From the NCBI GenBank assembly GCA_905250025.1, contig CAJNOJ010000021.1:62001-126000 (forward strand): a stretch of DNA of 64,000 nt, in the 5' to 3' direction. Positions 23,424 to 36,109 of this stretch are shown piece by piece; position 1 is the stretch's first letter, and each line of letters starts with the position of its first letter. A program made the position numbers and the translations under genes. The stretch comes from Adineta ricciae. Lineage: Eukaryota > Rotifera > Eurotatoria > Adinetida > Adinetidae. The notes under the pieces were generated by a model. That model was not told the origin of the DNA and searched no databases. It was given only the letters and a program-made list of their open reading frames with translations.

Positions 23424-24321
23424 ATTGACAAACTTATGAACAATAAATGGTCAATATAAATAAATTCGCATTGTCATTGTATATGGCCGGCAGCGGTCAT
23501 TGTCTAATACGTTGACGGACGAATGGAAATTGATGTTTTTCTTTTTTCGTTGAATTTTTTGACCGATGTCTATTCCCGGAAATGACGTTGACTGTGTGTA
23601 TGCGCGAGTGTCTGTCTTTTTCTTCCTGTTCTTCTATTCGTGTGAATGACAGGCACAGCGGACAGACGTTCTTCTTGTTTTCCAAAATGAACGAAGGAGA
23701 AAAGGAGAAGAAAGTTTAGAATGCAGGTGTCGGTCAAATAGAAGACGAGGCCACGAGAGAGGGAAAAGTGTGAGAATAGCTATTCATACATTGATGATTT
23801 GAACATCTGGCTTTGTGTTTGTGGATTGATCGTGATCAATATCATGTTGATAAAAGCGAGAATCAAAACATGAAAGATAATAAAAAGAAGATCAAGATGT
23901 CCAGAAATTCATCAGAGCGAAATTAGTGACATATTAAAAGCAATGAAACAAGTTGACCGATTGGTTTCTGACAAATACGAAAACCGTTCAATTTGAGATC
24001 TTGCCCGAAATGGGAAGATTCTGAGGTACACGATTGAACGAAGTTTACATGTTTTATGACAGTTATAATTATAAGATGAGAAAATCTTGTGTGCGACATC
24101 TAACACCTATTCTCACTCTCACTTTTATGTTACACTTGTTCATTCATTTGCATCTTGTTGTTTAATGTCAGAACAAATGAATTTGTTTCGTATCATTAGA
24201 TTCGTTCTATCAATGATGATTTAATCGGGAAGCGAGAGGCATTGAAACGAAACAATGTCGTTTGGATCATATTTTTTTATGAAAATCTATTCGTTAACAA
24301 GAGAAAAACAAGATTTTACTT
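23424..24321. other. Upstream region of the SoxC gene
   Basis: Holds the SoxC promoter side and the AK3 3' side. No coding pattern was found; a purine-rich stretch lies at about 23690-23770. Confidence 0.5.
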
Positions 24322-25173
24322 TTAAGCAGCTACTTTTTGTGCACTAGGTTCTTTGAGAACATGATCGAGATATTTTTTCAATTCCGGCCATATTTTATCA
24401 CTTTCACGTCCATGAAATTCTTGTAGAACACCCAATTTTCTATTACAGATAACGAGAAGAAATCTTATTTTACATGTCCATCATCCTCAGAATAACTTAC
24501 TTGTAAAATTCCATGATTGGATTCGTGTTCTTATCATATGTATTTAAGCGATGGCGAATGATAGCAGGTTTATCGTCTTCACGCTGAGACAATGGTTCGC
24601 CGGTTTCATCGTCTTTGCCGGGCACTTTCGGCGGACTCCATAGAAGATTGTAAACACGTCCACTGGGTAGATGAACCCATCGATCTTTCAATCGATTGAT
24701 GATTTCGTCAGCAGGAACGTTCAAAGCAATGACATGATCAATTTTCATTTGACGATGTAACATCTCCGCTTGATTTAACGTTCGGGGGTAACCTGTTTCA
24801 ACGATTAATATTCGAATCGGTGTTCTAACTAGATAGTTGAGTCTTACCATCGAGTAGAAATCCTTGTTCACGAAATTTTTCCAATTCGTCAACAATTGAC
24901 TTCAGAACAAGATCATCAGGTAAGAGTACACCTTTGTCAATATGTTCTTTTATCGTTCTACTGTCCTCTAAAGAAAGAGGAAAAGAATTTAGGTCTCATT
25001 CATCAGTCAGTTAAAGACTAAGTACCAGATCGTTCCTGAATATGTCGACGAAATAGATCACCAACCACAATGTAAGGCATGCCATAGGTTTTTACTATTC
25101 GATTAGCAATTGTACCTTTACCTGATCCAGGAGCTCCCAAAATGATCAATCGACGAGCAATTTGAGAAGCCAT
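24322..25173 (-). CDS. AK3: Adenylate kinase, AK3-type (GTP:AMP phosphotransferase)
   Basis: Four exons (25173-25026, 24967-24848, 24792-24501, 24439-24322) total 678 nt or 225 aa, against 227 in human AK3. Visible are the P-loop GAPGSGKGT (13-21), GDLFRRH, LLDGYPRT in the NMP-binding part, DRWVHLPSGRVYN, and a LID segment with TGEPLSQREDDKP. The long LID without zinc cysteines and the close match to AK3/AK4 indicate the mitochondrial-matrix enzyme that converts GTP plus AMP to GDP plus ADP. As in AK3, the N-terminus can serve as an uncleaved import signal. Confidence 0.92.
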
Positions 25174-25327
25174 TCTCTCAGCTAGTATCTAGTGATTACT
25201 ATTGTACTGCTTACTTACAAACCACACACGAATAATGATTCGTTTTCTGAAGTGACTGTCTGCGCTAGCGACATCGTAGAGGTCGACAGGGCACAGTCTT
25301 TATTTATTACGTGTAGTAGAACTGATG

Positions 25328-25924
25328 CTAGCCTGAAAGATTAGTTACTATTAGATTCGTCTCGAGTTTTGCGATTTCTTGATGAGTTAAAATCCATTCG
25401 GCTAGTCGTACACTCGTTAAATAGTCAGTTGAACATGCAGAAACATCCCAGCATAAGTCATCGTGTGAAAACCTATCGAGTTCGGTCGGTTCATTTGGAG
25501 CACGTGCCAACGAGTCTGTTTCTATGGAGAAGTCTTTCAATAGATTATCGAATAAACTATCATCTTTATCTTCCTGTGGATTTATTGGCAGGTTCTTCTC
25601 GAGAAATCCGTTTGTTTTCGATGTTTGACACGAATAGTTCGTATTTCGATTTTGTTCAAGATAACGAAGTACAGCTGGATTGACAACAACTCGATGATTT
25701 CCATTGATATCACTAGGTGAACTTGTCGGAATCCAGTTATTGTCTTCTTCCAAAGAAACCTCAGTGTTCTTTGGTCGACTGCCCTTGTTGTTCATCATTG
25801 TTTTCATCCAGCTGAAGTCATCGTTCAGATTACATATAGCAGATGATTGTACGGGAGGAATAGAAGGTAACGATGCTAATTGGATTCTACTCGCATGATT
25901 CTTACTACCTTTTGGCCGTGGCAT
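25328..25924 (-). CDS. Hypothetical 198-aa protein with AT-hook-like N-terminus
   Basis: One exon. The start chosen is the ATG at 25924, giving MPRPKGSKNH, which resembles a PRP/RPKGSKN AT-hook and hints at DNA binding; the frame is open 23 codons further upstream. The rest is acidic and polar (SLEEDNNW, EDKDDSLFDNLLKDF), ending in a more hydrophobic WDVSACSTDYL to RLAEWILTHQEIAKLE segment. I recognise no family. Its start is 147 bp from the stop of another minus-strand candidate. Confidence 0.5.
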   Translation of the reverse strand: MPRPKGSKNHASRIQLASLPSIPPVQSSAICNLNDDFSWMKTMMNNKGSRPKNTEVSLEEDNNWIPTSSPSDINGNHRVVVNPAVLRYLEQNRNTNYSCQTSKTNGFLEKNLPINPQEDKDDSLFDNLLKDFSIETDSLARAPNEPTELDRFSHDDLCWDVSACSTDYLTSVRLAEWILTHQEIAKLETNLIVTNLSG

Positions 25925-26071
25925 TTGATTTAATGAAGTATTATTCGAAATAGAACGAATTTGATAAACACGGCGCCTTATAATGACAATCAATTTGAGA
26001 TTTTCTTGGAAAATAGGTCAATCTATGTAAATTTTAATCGTAATTGAGCAGAATTTCTAGTGAATAACCAA

Positions 26072-26961
26072 CTAGCTTTCTATCGCATCCAACATGGTCT
26101 TTCTTTTTAACAATTCTTCATTAAACACACCTGTAATCTCATTACTCGACACTTCAAATAACAATATGCCATCATTAAGCGTATCTATAATAAATTAAAG
26201 AGAATGAAATAGACATAAACAACATTTTCATTTCCGATATTATTCGCAGATGCGAAGACATACAACTTTGAAGTTCAAACTAATATAGTTTGACATTTGC
26301 CTAACTACTGCTTGCACAGTCCGATTTGGATATGCGGTTAATTTTGGTATTTATCATACTTTCACACGTTATTTCCTTGATCGACAAGAATAACTTTATG
26401 AGATCATTTCGAATGACCTTTCCTTTTTCTATTTCAAGCACCAATCGATGTACTTTAGAAACATTAAAATATTGACCTAAAGGTAATAAATTAGCATCGT
26501 TATATACATTTATATGCTTACATTCATGGTAAGTTAAACTATCTTTCCATCTACTTCATCACATATATAGATTTCCTCTGGTGTTTCTTAATAGAAAAAA
26601 AGGCATGCGAATGTTTGACATTGACTCTGATTACAACAAATGAGTTTTGTTCTTCTCGTGAGTTTTAAGAGTATCAGATTTAATTGAATAGACTTGATCC
26701 GATTCGAAGAAATTAAATTCAGTGAGCTTCATTTGCTTTTCGACGATGATATTCGCGACTTAATAGTCAAATGCGATGAACGATACGAGAGTTTTCCTTT
26801 CTATCAATCCATCGCGCTTGTTTCTTGTCGTCGATAATTATATATATCATCATAACTAAGGATGTTTTTGTATGGTTATTACTCAATTTCTAACAAATAT
26901 TAATGTCTTCAGTTACTGACCGAGACATTCTCTTCCCTTCAAACATAACTTCGAGTGACAT
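26072..26961 (-). CDS. Tentative hypothetical gene, five small exons
   Basis: A phase-consistent chain: 26961-26895, 26758-26635, 26550-26522, 26476-26360 and 26184-26072, together 450 nt or 149 aa. The last two exons are most convincing, encoding QYFNVSKVHRLVLEIEKGK and NDGILLFEVSSNEITGVF before a TAG. The 29-nt exon and the first donor (GTTAGA) are weaker. No family recognised. It may be a small nuclear or structural protein; that is a guess from charge only. Confidence 0.35.
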
Positions 26962-28802
26962 GTTATCGCATTTGTTTTTCTCATTCACTGTCTAGATGTT
27001 AGTAGTCGTGCGGTTGAGTCGTGCATACTCTACTGATTTCCGATCGTAATAAGTGTCGTTATTGTTTGAGCACATATGAAGTAAGGACGTCGTTTTTCAG
27101 ATTCTATGATCCATTTATAGACAACTGCGAATGTTATCTCGGTTGTATGAAGATCGATGAGTTTGATTAGACTTTGAATGTTTCTGCTGACAGCTAAGAT
27201 AGAGAAATTTGCCTGTCGCCTGCATACGGTTAACAAGCATTGTCTGCCGTAATCACCGATCGTTTCTTTTCTTTTCTCGAATGATATAAATTTCATTACA
27301 AGAAGAAAAAAAAAAGTCATCTCAATCAAAACGTAGATATAGACAGATAAGCAGCGATTAGTCATCAGAAGAAATCTATTTTACTAACGTCGACTAGACG
27401 ACGGAAGAGAAAAATGTGAATATTGGTATATATGTCTTTCGATTGCATGTGAAACTACTCCTTTTCTAACGTGATTGTTTAGTATCCTTTTTTTAACTTT
27501 CCTACTTCGTCTTCGGCTGATAAGCAATGAGGCGAAGCCAATCATGTATGTATATGCTCACATACATGTATATATAATGTCATAGTCGAGTTATATTTAG
27601 CCATTGAAAGTTATTAACGAGAAATATTCTTCAGCGTGTTGCTTTACACTTCAGGTAAAATCTTCATTTCGAAAAGATCTGCGCTTGCTAGCTAAACAAG
27701 ACATACTATTCATATTTTACGAACATTTCTTTTTGAAGAAAATTTTCTTTTGTTATTTGATATGAATAAGAATGTACTGATAATATGAATCGAAACCATA
27801 ATAGACTATTGAAATATAGGGTTACGTCAATATGTGGGCATATGCAAGAGGAAAAAAGAGACGAGGTTCTAGTTTTTGTATCTCTTTTTTCTTGCGTTCT
27901 CATCGACTACTGATGAAAAGGGAAAAAGTGCTGTGCTATTGATACAAACAGGTAATAGAATTAGTTCGTTTAGATCATTTTACCATGTTGATTCTCTGAC
28001 CAACTCTCGCATTCATTTGCTTTCTTCTGTATGTTAATTAAGTTCGATGAGACAAAACAATGAACTGATATTTGAAAGGTTTTCTAATTAGATCGAATCA
28101 TTAGAGAGAAGAAAAAGTCGTCAACGTACGATTTGTTTTATCAATAGCAGCCATTTGCACGCGACGATTTGTTTCTCATTCTCATAGAAAGAGAAAAAGA
28201 AACCAAAAATTATACTCATTCGGTAAGTCTGATCGATATCGATGAATTAGCCCGCCAAGATGCGTGATCGTAATTAGATTGTCAGAAGCGAAAAATCTTG
28301 AAGATAAAAGTCTAAAACAAAGATAAAAACGGAAGGAAGTCCATTTAAATTTCTGACACATTAGTTTAAAGTCGAGCGATTTTGTATTCATTTGCTTCTA
28401 TATTATCTATTCAAGCATAAAATTACCCTTCGCATAATCACATGACGGTGACTCGAAGAAAGATGAATATTTTACAGATGTTTATAGTAAAATATACCAG
28501 TTGTCATCACTGTAAGAACGACTCAAGTCTAATTTTGTTATTTTCTTCTGAGTAAAGATGATCTCTGTATTGATTATATCGATTTATCTATGCATCGAAG
28601 TAATCTATTCAAGTAACAAATTAGTCCGATAAGAGCGAAAAAAAAAACAGGTTTTGTAGTTGTTTTTTTCTTCACATCGACGAATATGTTGACACGCGAG
28701 ATAGAATGCGTACGACGAAACTCATCTTTCTTTTAGTATTTCCTGCCATTGACAATGTTATGATAATCTCTTCTTGAGTATGAACATTGAAACAATGTGA
28801 TC
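26962..28802. other. Gene-poor stretch before the amine GPCR
   Basis: AT-rich with many short frames. No coding chain seen. It should contain the promoter and leader of the GPCR gene. Confidence 0.55.
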
Positions 28803-30798
28803 ATGTCGAATGGAATCATATTTAACGTACCTGAAGTCATTCGAACTTATAATGTCTCACGAACAATTAGCACGACAACGAATTACTACACAGAATCGAT
28901 TGTTACCGGAACGATCTCTTCAGATCCGATCAATCCTGATATTTCACCTTTGCAATGCATCGGTTTTGCGGTATTAATATTAACTACGGTTGTTGGTAAT
29001 ACACTTGTCCTTGGAGCGCTCTTTCTTGATAAACGTTTGCACACACCATCGTTTTTTCTCATTGCAAATATGGCGATTGCTGATTTATTACTCGGTATGA
29101 ATATTTGTTTTCTTCTTTGTTAGAAAACGGATAAATCAATCAAAATAAATCTTCATTTAGGGTTATCGGTTCTTCCGTTTTCTTCCGTACTCGAACTTCT
29201 CAATGATCGATGGATATTTGGTCAAAGTCTCTGCACTGCATGGCTCGCACTTGACGTACTCTGTTGTACAGCATCGATTATCGCTCTAATGGCTGTCTCG
29301 ATTGATCGATACATTGGTGTGACACGACCGCTTACCTACAGTTTGATAATGACAACACGTCGGACGATTTATTTGATTCTTATCGTATGGGCAGTGTCGA
29401 TTCTAACGTCGGTTGTACCCTTGTTCGGTTTAACTGATCGCGGAGAAATCTGGAAAAATTCGAAATCTTCACGCGAGCGCGCAGAAACATGTAAAGTGAA
29501 TAAAAACACGTTCTATACAATATTCTCATCAGCCATATCATTCTATATTCCGGTTATTATTCTTCTCATACTCTACTCTCGTGTTTATCAAGAAGCGAAA
29601 ACGCAGAGCAAGAAATTGGAACAAGAAAAGCGCCGTATCTATGAAATCGATTATCAATTAGCAGCTGAACAAGCTCGACAACGACAGAGCCATACGAATG
29701 GATATGTCACAAAAACTCGAACACCGTCGTATCAATCGAATGATAATAAACATGGTGCGTCAAGCAAACTTTCCAATCAAGATGCTCCTCCCGATGAGAA
29801 CGTCAGTCCGGATCACACTTTGACGGGCAACGATGGTGTAAATTTGAAAAAAGATTATGAAAAGTTTAAAGTAATTGATTGATATGGTGACGCAACAATA
29901 CCCTATAGTTTCTTTTTAGTCGCAGAAAGTTTTCGATGATGATATATCCCATTCAGGATCATCCATAACAGGTCATCGCAAATCGAAACATCGACACGGC
30001 GGAAAACGCTTCTTCTCTATGCTGAAACGTAATTCTCTTCTTCACACGCCTCAAGCACCACATTACAATCGAGAAATGCCACCGAATAATGAATTATTAC
30101 TAATTAAACGTAAATTGCATAATCTCAAACGTGAACAAAAAGCTTTCCGTACAGTTGGTTTAATCCTGGGTGCTCTACTTATTTGTTGGTTACCTTTCTT
30201 TGTTATATTACCTGTCATGTCAATCCATGAACAACACAATGCAAGTAAAATTAGTAGCGCGGAAAATACCTGGTTTAAAATTGCATTTTGGCTTGGCTAT
30301 TGTAACTCAGCGGTAAGTTAGATAAACGATCGTTGCGAATAACTGATCCTCTTTTCATCGTCGTCTGTTCAAATATAGCTCAATCCATTTGTATATGCCT
30401 TCTCCAATCGAGCTATTCGTCGAGCATTTCGTCAGGTCATATTTCGTCGATGTTGTTGTTGTTTCTGTCGAACTTCATCAGATCAATTCGATGATCAGTT
30501 TACTCGCCGACGAGCGCGTGCTTACAGTGGATCATTAACAACAGACGTATCTCAGTCAGTTTTCAAAGGAGTTCAATCGACTTCGTTCGATGTCGATCGG
30601 ACAGCTTCCAAAATTGAGAAAGATCTAGATTCGTCATCTTTTCGAGCAGTAGAAGCTCCTGTTGTTTCATTTAAAGAGTTTCTCGCCGAGAAAACCGACG
30701 ACGATGAGGATCGTTCACCTCAAGCTGATAAACAACCAAATCAAGAATGCGAGACTACGTTATTGAAAGAGCAACAAACGTCACCGTTGATTTCCTGA
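28803..30798 (+). CDS. Biogenic-amine GPCR, alpha-1-adrenergic-like
   Basis: Four exons (28803-29094, 29161-29870, 29920-30312, 30379-30798) total 1815 nt or 604 aa. All seven helices are visible: GNTLVLGALF (TM1), NMAIADLLLGLS (TM2), TM3 with Asp129 (the amine-binding D3.32) and DRY at 146-148, TM5 FSSAISFY with serines suited to catechols, TM6 CWLPFF and TM7 LNPFVYAFSN. ALDVLCCTAS and FKIAFWLGYCNSALNP are closest to alpha-1-adrenergic or invertebrate octopamine receptors. The third cytoplasmic loop is long and polar. A CCCC run in the tail suits palmitoylation. Ligand cannot be settled by eye; octopamine, tyramine or noradrenaline are candidates, with probable Gq coupling. Confidence 0.88.
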
Positions 30799-32063
30799 GA
30801 ACTAATTCGCCTTGCGTAGCTCTATATACATATACCGGTGATCTGATGTTTTCTTTTCTGTATAGATTAATTGATTGTTTTCTCGCTTCTGCTATGACTG
30901 CTTTTGTCCATTCCAGTTACAATTTTCTTTGTTCTTTTCATTGGTCGTTTACACAAAGAGTGATTTATTTTGTTGTACAAAATAAATTGCTTGACACCAT
31001 ATTGTCAATGCGCACTAGAAATCCAAATACATGTCACTAGTCAACACGAATCCAATTGACCCAATACATCATTTCGGTCGATTGCTTTCACAGCTGAATT
31101 CTAATCAGGCATTTGTTGTTGTGGTAACAACCAGATGTCTCAGATTTTGATCATGCTCGACTTTGCACAAGACGCGTGATTTATATTGGATTTGTTCGTG
31201 ACGTGTTCAGAAGAAAGAGGATTCTTTTAATTCAGTCAATTGTTATTTTAAAATTTTCATCTAGTCAAGTTTAGATCAGAGTATTTTAATGCGAAAATAA
31301 ATGGAGGAAAAGAAGAAGAAGAAAAAAACTAGAACAAAAGTGAACTGCAAAGAAAGGAATTTTGTCCAGGACACCCACCAAAGAGTCAGGACTTGCACGT
31401 CTGTTGTTGCAAAATGACGATGAAAGAAAGTAAAACCGTTTTAAATAATCAAAAAGACTGACAATTACAAAGTGAGAGAGAGAAGAGGAAAATACACACA
31501 CACTGCACAGATTGGACACCTGATAGCGTTGCGCTGATGAACGCCTATCTGATTCTCGTATATGGATCGAACATGAATGGCATATTGCAGTGCGCAGATG
31601 AACTTTCATGAATAGGAAAAAGAATTCGGTGAAACAATTACATTTAAAAGAAGAAAAGAGAAAATGGAGGAGGAAAAAAAGAAGGAATACTCTTCTATTC
31701 AACGCACAAGGTGTTTCTCAAGTAATAACGCCACATATGTTTTTCATTAGGTTAGCTAAAATATAAGTGCAAAATAGACTATTTGAAAAAAAGAAAAAAA
31801 AACAAACAAAAATGAAAAGAACGAACAACACAGAGATAGTACTCTCGACACAGACATTTTTTTTGCTAATGACTATAAAGCAATGAAAGCACGTGCATTT
31901 GAATACACTTATTTGGAAATATGCACGGACTATTCAATACACACAAATAGGAAACATACAGTACACAAACAGACCAAACAATGAATTTGAGAATTAGTCT
32001 AAGATTAAAAAGAAACAAAGATTTTGACGCACACACACATTCATGCGCGCTTGGACGCATGAG
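30799..32063. other. 3'UTRs of GPCR and ATPase genes, convergent
   Basis: Between two converging genes. Purine-rich A/G tracts lie near 31290-31330, 31640-31690 and 31780-31820. Sequence from 31945 onward is repeated after the ambiguous base at 60358. No gene seen. Confidence 0.6.
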
Positions 32064-35000
32064 TTAATAGTATGTTTCTTGTTCAACCCAACCACCTGGA
32101 TTTCGGCGTATAAGGTATTTTCGTACTTCATCATAGATGAAGATTGCTAAGGAAAACGGCATAGCAGGTATCCACCATCGAAGTCTGAATAAATATTATG
32201 TTCAATTAATCCTGTGGTCAGTTTCGAAGAGACAAAACTTACTTAAGTGGGTACATATTGAGACCTTTGTCAAGATATGGTGTATAACATAAAGCAGCAG
32301 CGAGAACTGTTTCGAAAACCAGACCGAAGTTAAGCATCCAATTTCTAGAAGATAGCAAATGTTGATGGACGCTACGAAGAAAAACCGAAACGTTCACTTA
32401 CTTCATTCCTTGGTGGGCTAATGAATTTCGTCGTGTTTTACAGATGATCAAATCAGCCCATTGTACAACGACAATGGAAACGAAAAAAGCTGTATGACAT
32501 GTATATTCAAGTGTTTTTCGTTGGTTATATGTCTGAACAGAAATCAATATCACGAATAAATGTATCCAATATGGCACAATTTTCTTCTTACCCATTCTTG
32601 ACCGTATGAATCTTCAAGATCGTTAAGACCTTTGGATTCCCACGATTTACGTAAGCCGAGTAAACGACTGGGCCAGAACCCATTGTCAGCCATGATGACA
32701 AGATAGGTAAAGAAGCCAGCCGACGCTTGAATCATACCAATTTGACCATAAGCCATTGAAATTAAACTAGAAACAAGCGAAGGTTTGATAGAGAAAAAGA
32801 AAATTTTCATTGGCGATGTGTTCTTACCGTTCGTTGACAAGTCGATCATGTTGAGGATCTCGTGGTCGTCGTTTCATGATATCTGATTCTGCTTTTTCGT
32901 AAGCCAATGAAATAGCCGGTACCATGTCAGTACCCAAATCAATACATAAAATAGTGATTGTACCAAGTGGTAATGGAATATCCGTAATTAAATACATTAA
33001 AAATGGCGTGATTTCAGGAATATTCGATGTTAATGTATAAGCAATGGATTTTTTCAAGTTATCAAAAATCAAACGACCTTCTTCAACACCCGTGACAATC
33101 GAAGCGAAGTTGTCATCAAGTAAGATCATATCTGCTGCTTGTTTACTGACATCAGAACCCGCAATACCCATGGCAACACCAATGTCGGCTTTCTTCAAAG
33201 CTGGTGAATCGTTGACACCGTCACCTGTGACAGCGACAATTGCACCTTGACGTTGACAACCTTCAACAATAATTAGTTTCTGTTGTGGTGATGTACGAGC
33301 AAAGACGATTTCCGAATGATCACGTAATAGTGCATCGATTTCACTTGGTGACATATTCTTCAAATCATTACCATGGACAACGCAAGCTTTAGCATCGGCG
33401 CCATTGACTTGTTCTATTGGAATATTTAAACGTTGCGAAATATCTTCAACAGTTTCCTGTCCCTCAGAAATAATACCAACAGCCTTAGCAATGGCTTTGG
33501 CTGTGATTGGATGATCACCAGTAACCATAATGACTTTAATACCAGCAGAGCGGCATTTAGCAACGCTAAAACGAGAGACTTATTTTCGAGAATAGTCGTT
33601 ATTCTGGTGAAATACATACGCTTCAGGTACAGCAGCACGAGGGGGATCAATCATAGACATAAGACCAAGAAAACGTAAGTTTCCTGTTGGAAAGTTTCCT
33701 GCATCTGCATCGAATTCATAACCACGTGGAAACTCGCTGGTTGGTAAACGTAAATCGCAGAAACCTAAGACACGTTCACCGAGACCACCTAATTCGAGAT
33801 AAGCGCGATTGAATGCTGCTCGCCAATCTGCAAAGCAAAACGTCAGAATAGTTCTTGTTAGTCTTGATTTTTCTTACAATCATTCAATTCGATGTCCGTG
33901 CCATCAATGTAAATCGTCGACGATCGTTCAAGAATACGTTCCGGTGCACCTTTCATCACTAATAGATATCGATCATCACCATCTTGGGTTTCGTGAATTG
34001 AAACTTGATATTTGTTTGTTGAATTGAATGGTAATTCACAGATTTTTCGATTTTGTTCACGAAATTTAATTACATTACCAATCTACGGTAGAAAATAGTC
34101 GAATATATCATTCAACCAGTCTATTCTAATCGAGCTTACGGATAATTCGACGCATTTCAGTAAAGCTGATTCTGAAGCGTCACCATTACATTCTCGTTGA
34201 AGTACAGGTTTCTTTAAATTTTCTTGATCCTGTTTAAAATCAGCTCGGTTACACAACATAGCACATCGACTGAGAGCGAGCTAGAGAAAAGTCAACAATT
34301 GAAATATTTATTACGGTCGTCGTCTTGTCTTACCCATCCCGGTGCACTTTTATCGTAGGTAGCATCTGAAATCCGGCAAAGAAATTATAATTTACGAAAG
34401 TCTTGCCGAGAATAACGAATTTACTTTGTTGATTTTCAGTTGTATCGGCTTCAACAATGCGATTGTCAAACCACATGTGTGCGACAGTCATACGGTTTTG
34501 TGTCAGTGTTCCAGTTTTATCTGAGCAAATTGTTGATGTTGAACCGAGTGTTTCGACAGCTTCCAGATTTTTAACCAAGCAATTTTTCTTTGCCATACGT
34601 TTAGCTGTTAGGGTTAAACAGACCTGAAATGGTATTAAAATTTGAGATGAGCTTTTCTCGTTGATGAATCGCATCCAATACGAAACTTACAGTGACTGTT
34701 GCAAGAAGACCTTCAGGTACATTAGCTACAATAATACCAATTAAGAAGATGACTGCTTCAAGCCATGGGTATCCAAGAATGAAAGCAATAACAAAGAATG
34801 AAACACCAAGGAATACGGCGACACCAGTGATTATATGAATAAAATGTTCAATTTCACGTGCAATTGGTGTTTGACCCGTTTCCAAACCTAAATAAAAGAT
34901 GAGCCATTCGCGATTGATCACGAAGAGATGGTTCTTACTCGATGCTAAATTGGCAATACGACCCATAACAGTTCGATCACCAGTACGAACAACCAAGCCA

Positions 35001-36109
35001 GAACATGTACCTGAATAAACCCAATGTTCATCGAGGTCATGTCGCTGATTTTCTTTTACTCACCTTCGACAGCAAATGTACTGAAAAATGCTAAGTTTTT
35101 GGTTTCAAGTGGGTTATCGTTGGTACATTCCGGTGCACGTGATTGCGGTTCGGATTCTCCAGTTAACGATGAGTTGTCTACTTTAAAGCCATGTGCACGC
35201 AAGATACGGATGTCTGCTGGAACACGATCTCCAAATTTAACCTCGACAAGATCGCCGACAACTAATTCTTCGGCTTTCAAGTTTCGTTTTTCACCATTAC
35301 GAATAGCCAGTGCTTGCTAAAAATAGACAACAGGATTCGATCTATGCGACCGTTTTTTTATTGGATACATACAGGCGGCACCCTGAAAATAACAGGAAAA
35401 GAGAAAGTCAATATTTTAATGGCCTTTAAAAACAACAACGTACATGTTTTTAAATGATTCCATAATTCTCGAACTTTTTGCTTCTTGAAAATACGAAAAG
35501 CAACCAGTAACAAACACGACAACTGTTAAAGCGACACCAAGCCAAAGCTACAAATGAAAATCATATCAATTCAAGTCATTTACATATTCCATTCACTTAC
35601 ATTGTCATTAGGTGCTTCTTCATATGTCGCAACACTGATACCATGGGCAATAAAACATAGAACGGCACCAAGCCATAAGAGCATAGCGAAACCACCGAAC
35701 ATTTGACGGCAAAATTTGACCCATTCAGGTGTTGTTTTCGGTGGTGTCAATGCATTCGGACCATCACGTGCGAAAATTTCAGCAGCTTTGGCATCCGTTA
35801 GACCCTGAAACAGATCTTTCGAAATCGAGATTTGAAAACGATGAAACTAAAGCTTACTCTCTCTGGATGAGTTCCATATCGTTTGAAAAGTTCTTCGACT
35901 GGTACTTTGTGATCATCCTATCGATAGAAAATGCCAATTTATGATCAAACAAATGATAAAGAAAGATGAACATACGATTTCGAGTTCACGTTTGAGATCG
36001 TCCAGATCTTGGTCACCTTTTTTTCCTGCTTTAGCTTTCTTCTCGTTAGTCTAAAGGAAAATCAATAGGAAACGTCGTATGTCGAGTAAACAACTTCTAT
36101 TTTTACCAT
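32064..36109 (-). CDS. ATP1A: Na+/K+-ATPase alpha subunit, complete copy
   Basis: Nineteen minus-strand exons: 36109-36107, 36050-35976, 35917-35858, 35804-35601, 35547-35444, 35382-35373, 35316-35064, 35010-34939, 34887-34691, 34623-34425, 34365-34334, 34280-34140, 34082-33878, 33827-33620, 33565-32828, 32766-32592, 32532-32402, 32344-32243 and 32184-32064. Total 3030 nt, 1009 aa. Landmarks: [21 protein letters not shown], the phosphorylated Asp361 in [56 protein letters not shown] and the C-terminal [10 protein letters not shown] that shapes the third Na+ site. The pump exports three Na+ and imports two K+ per ATP at the plasma membrane. The first M1-M2 loop position linked to ouabain binding is Ser instead of Gln, while Asn at the other end is kept. 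The ATG exon of three bases is the least certain part. Confidence 0.93.
35373..35382 (-). other. ATP1A: 10-nt microexon of the ATPase gene
   Basis: Ten bases between an AG acceptor and a GTATGT donor complete Met and add Val-Pro-Pro in FKNMVPPQAL, matching the family's FKNMVPQQAL exactly in position and phase. The same exon exists in the second copy at 63792-63801. Confidence 0.9.

Noticed and set aside
27820-27845. TGTGGG-like word considered as telomeric repeat
   Set aside because: Bdelloid telomeres are repeated TGTGGG; here it occurs once within ordinary sequence.
31286-31702. 138-codon minus-strand frame rich in Phe/Leu/Ser
   Set aside because: It reflects A/G-rich low-complexity sequence in a 3'UTR; no start context, motif or splice pattern.
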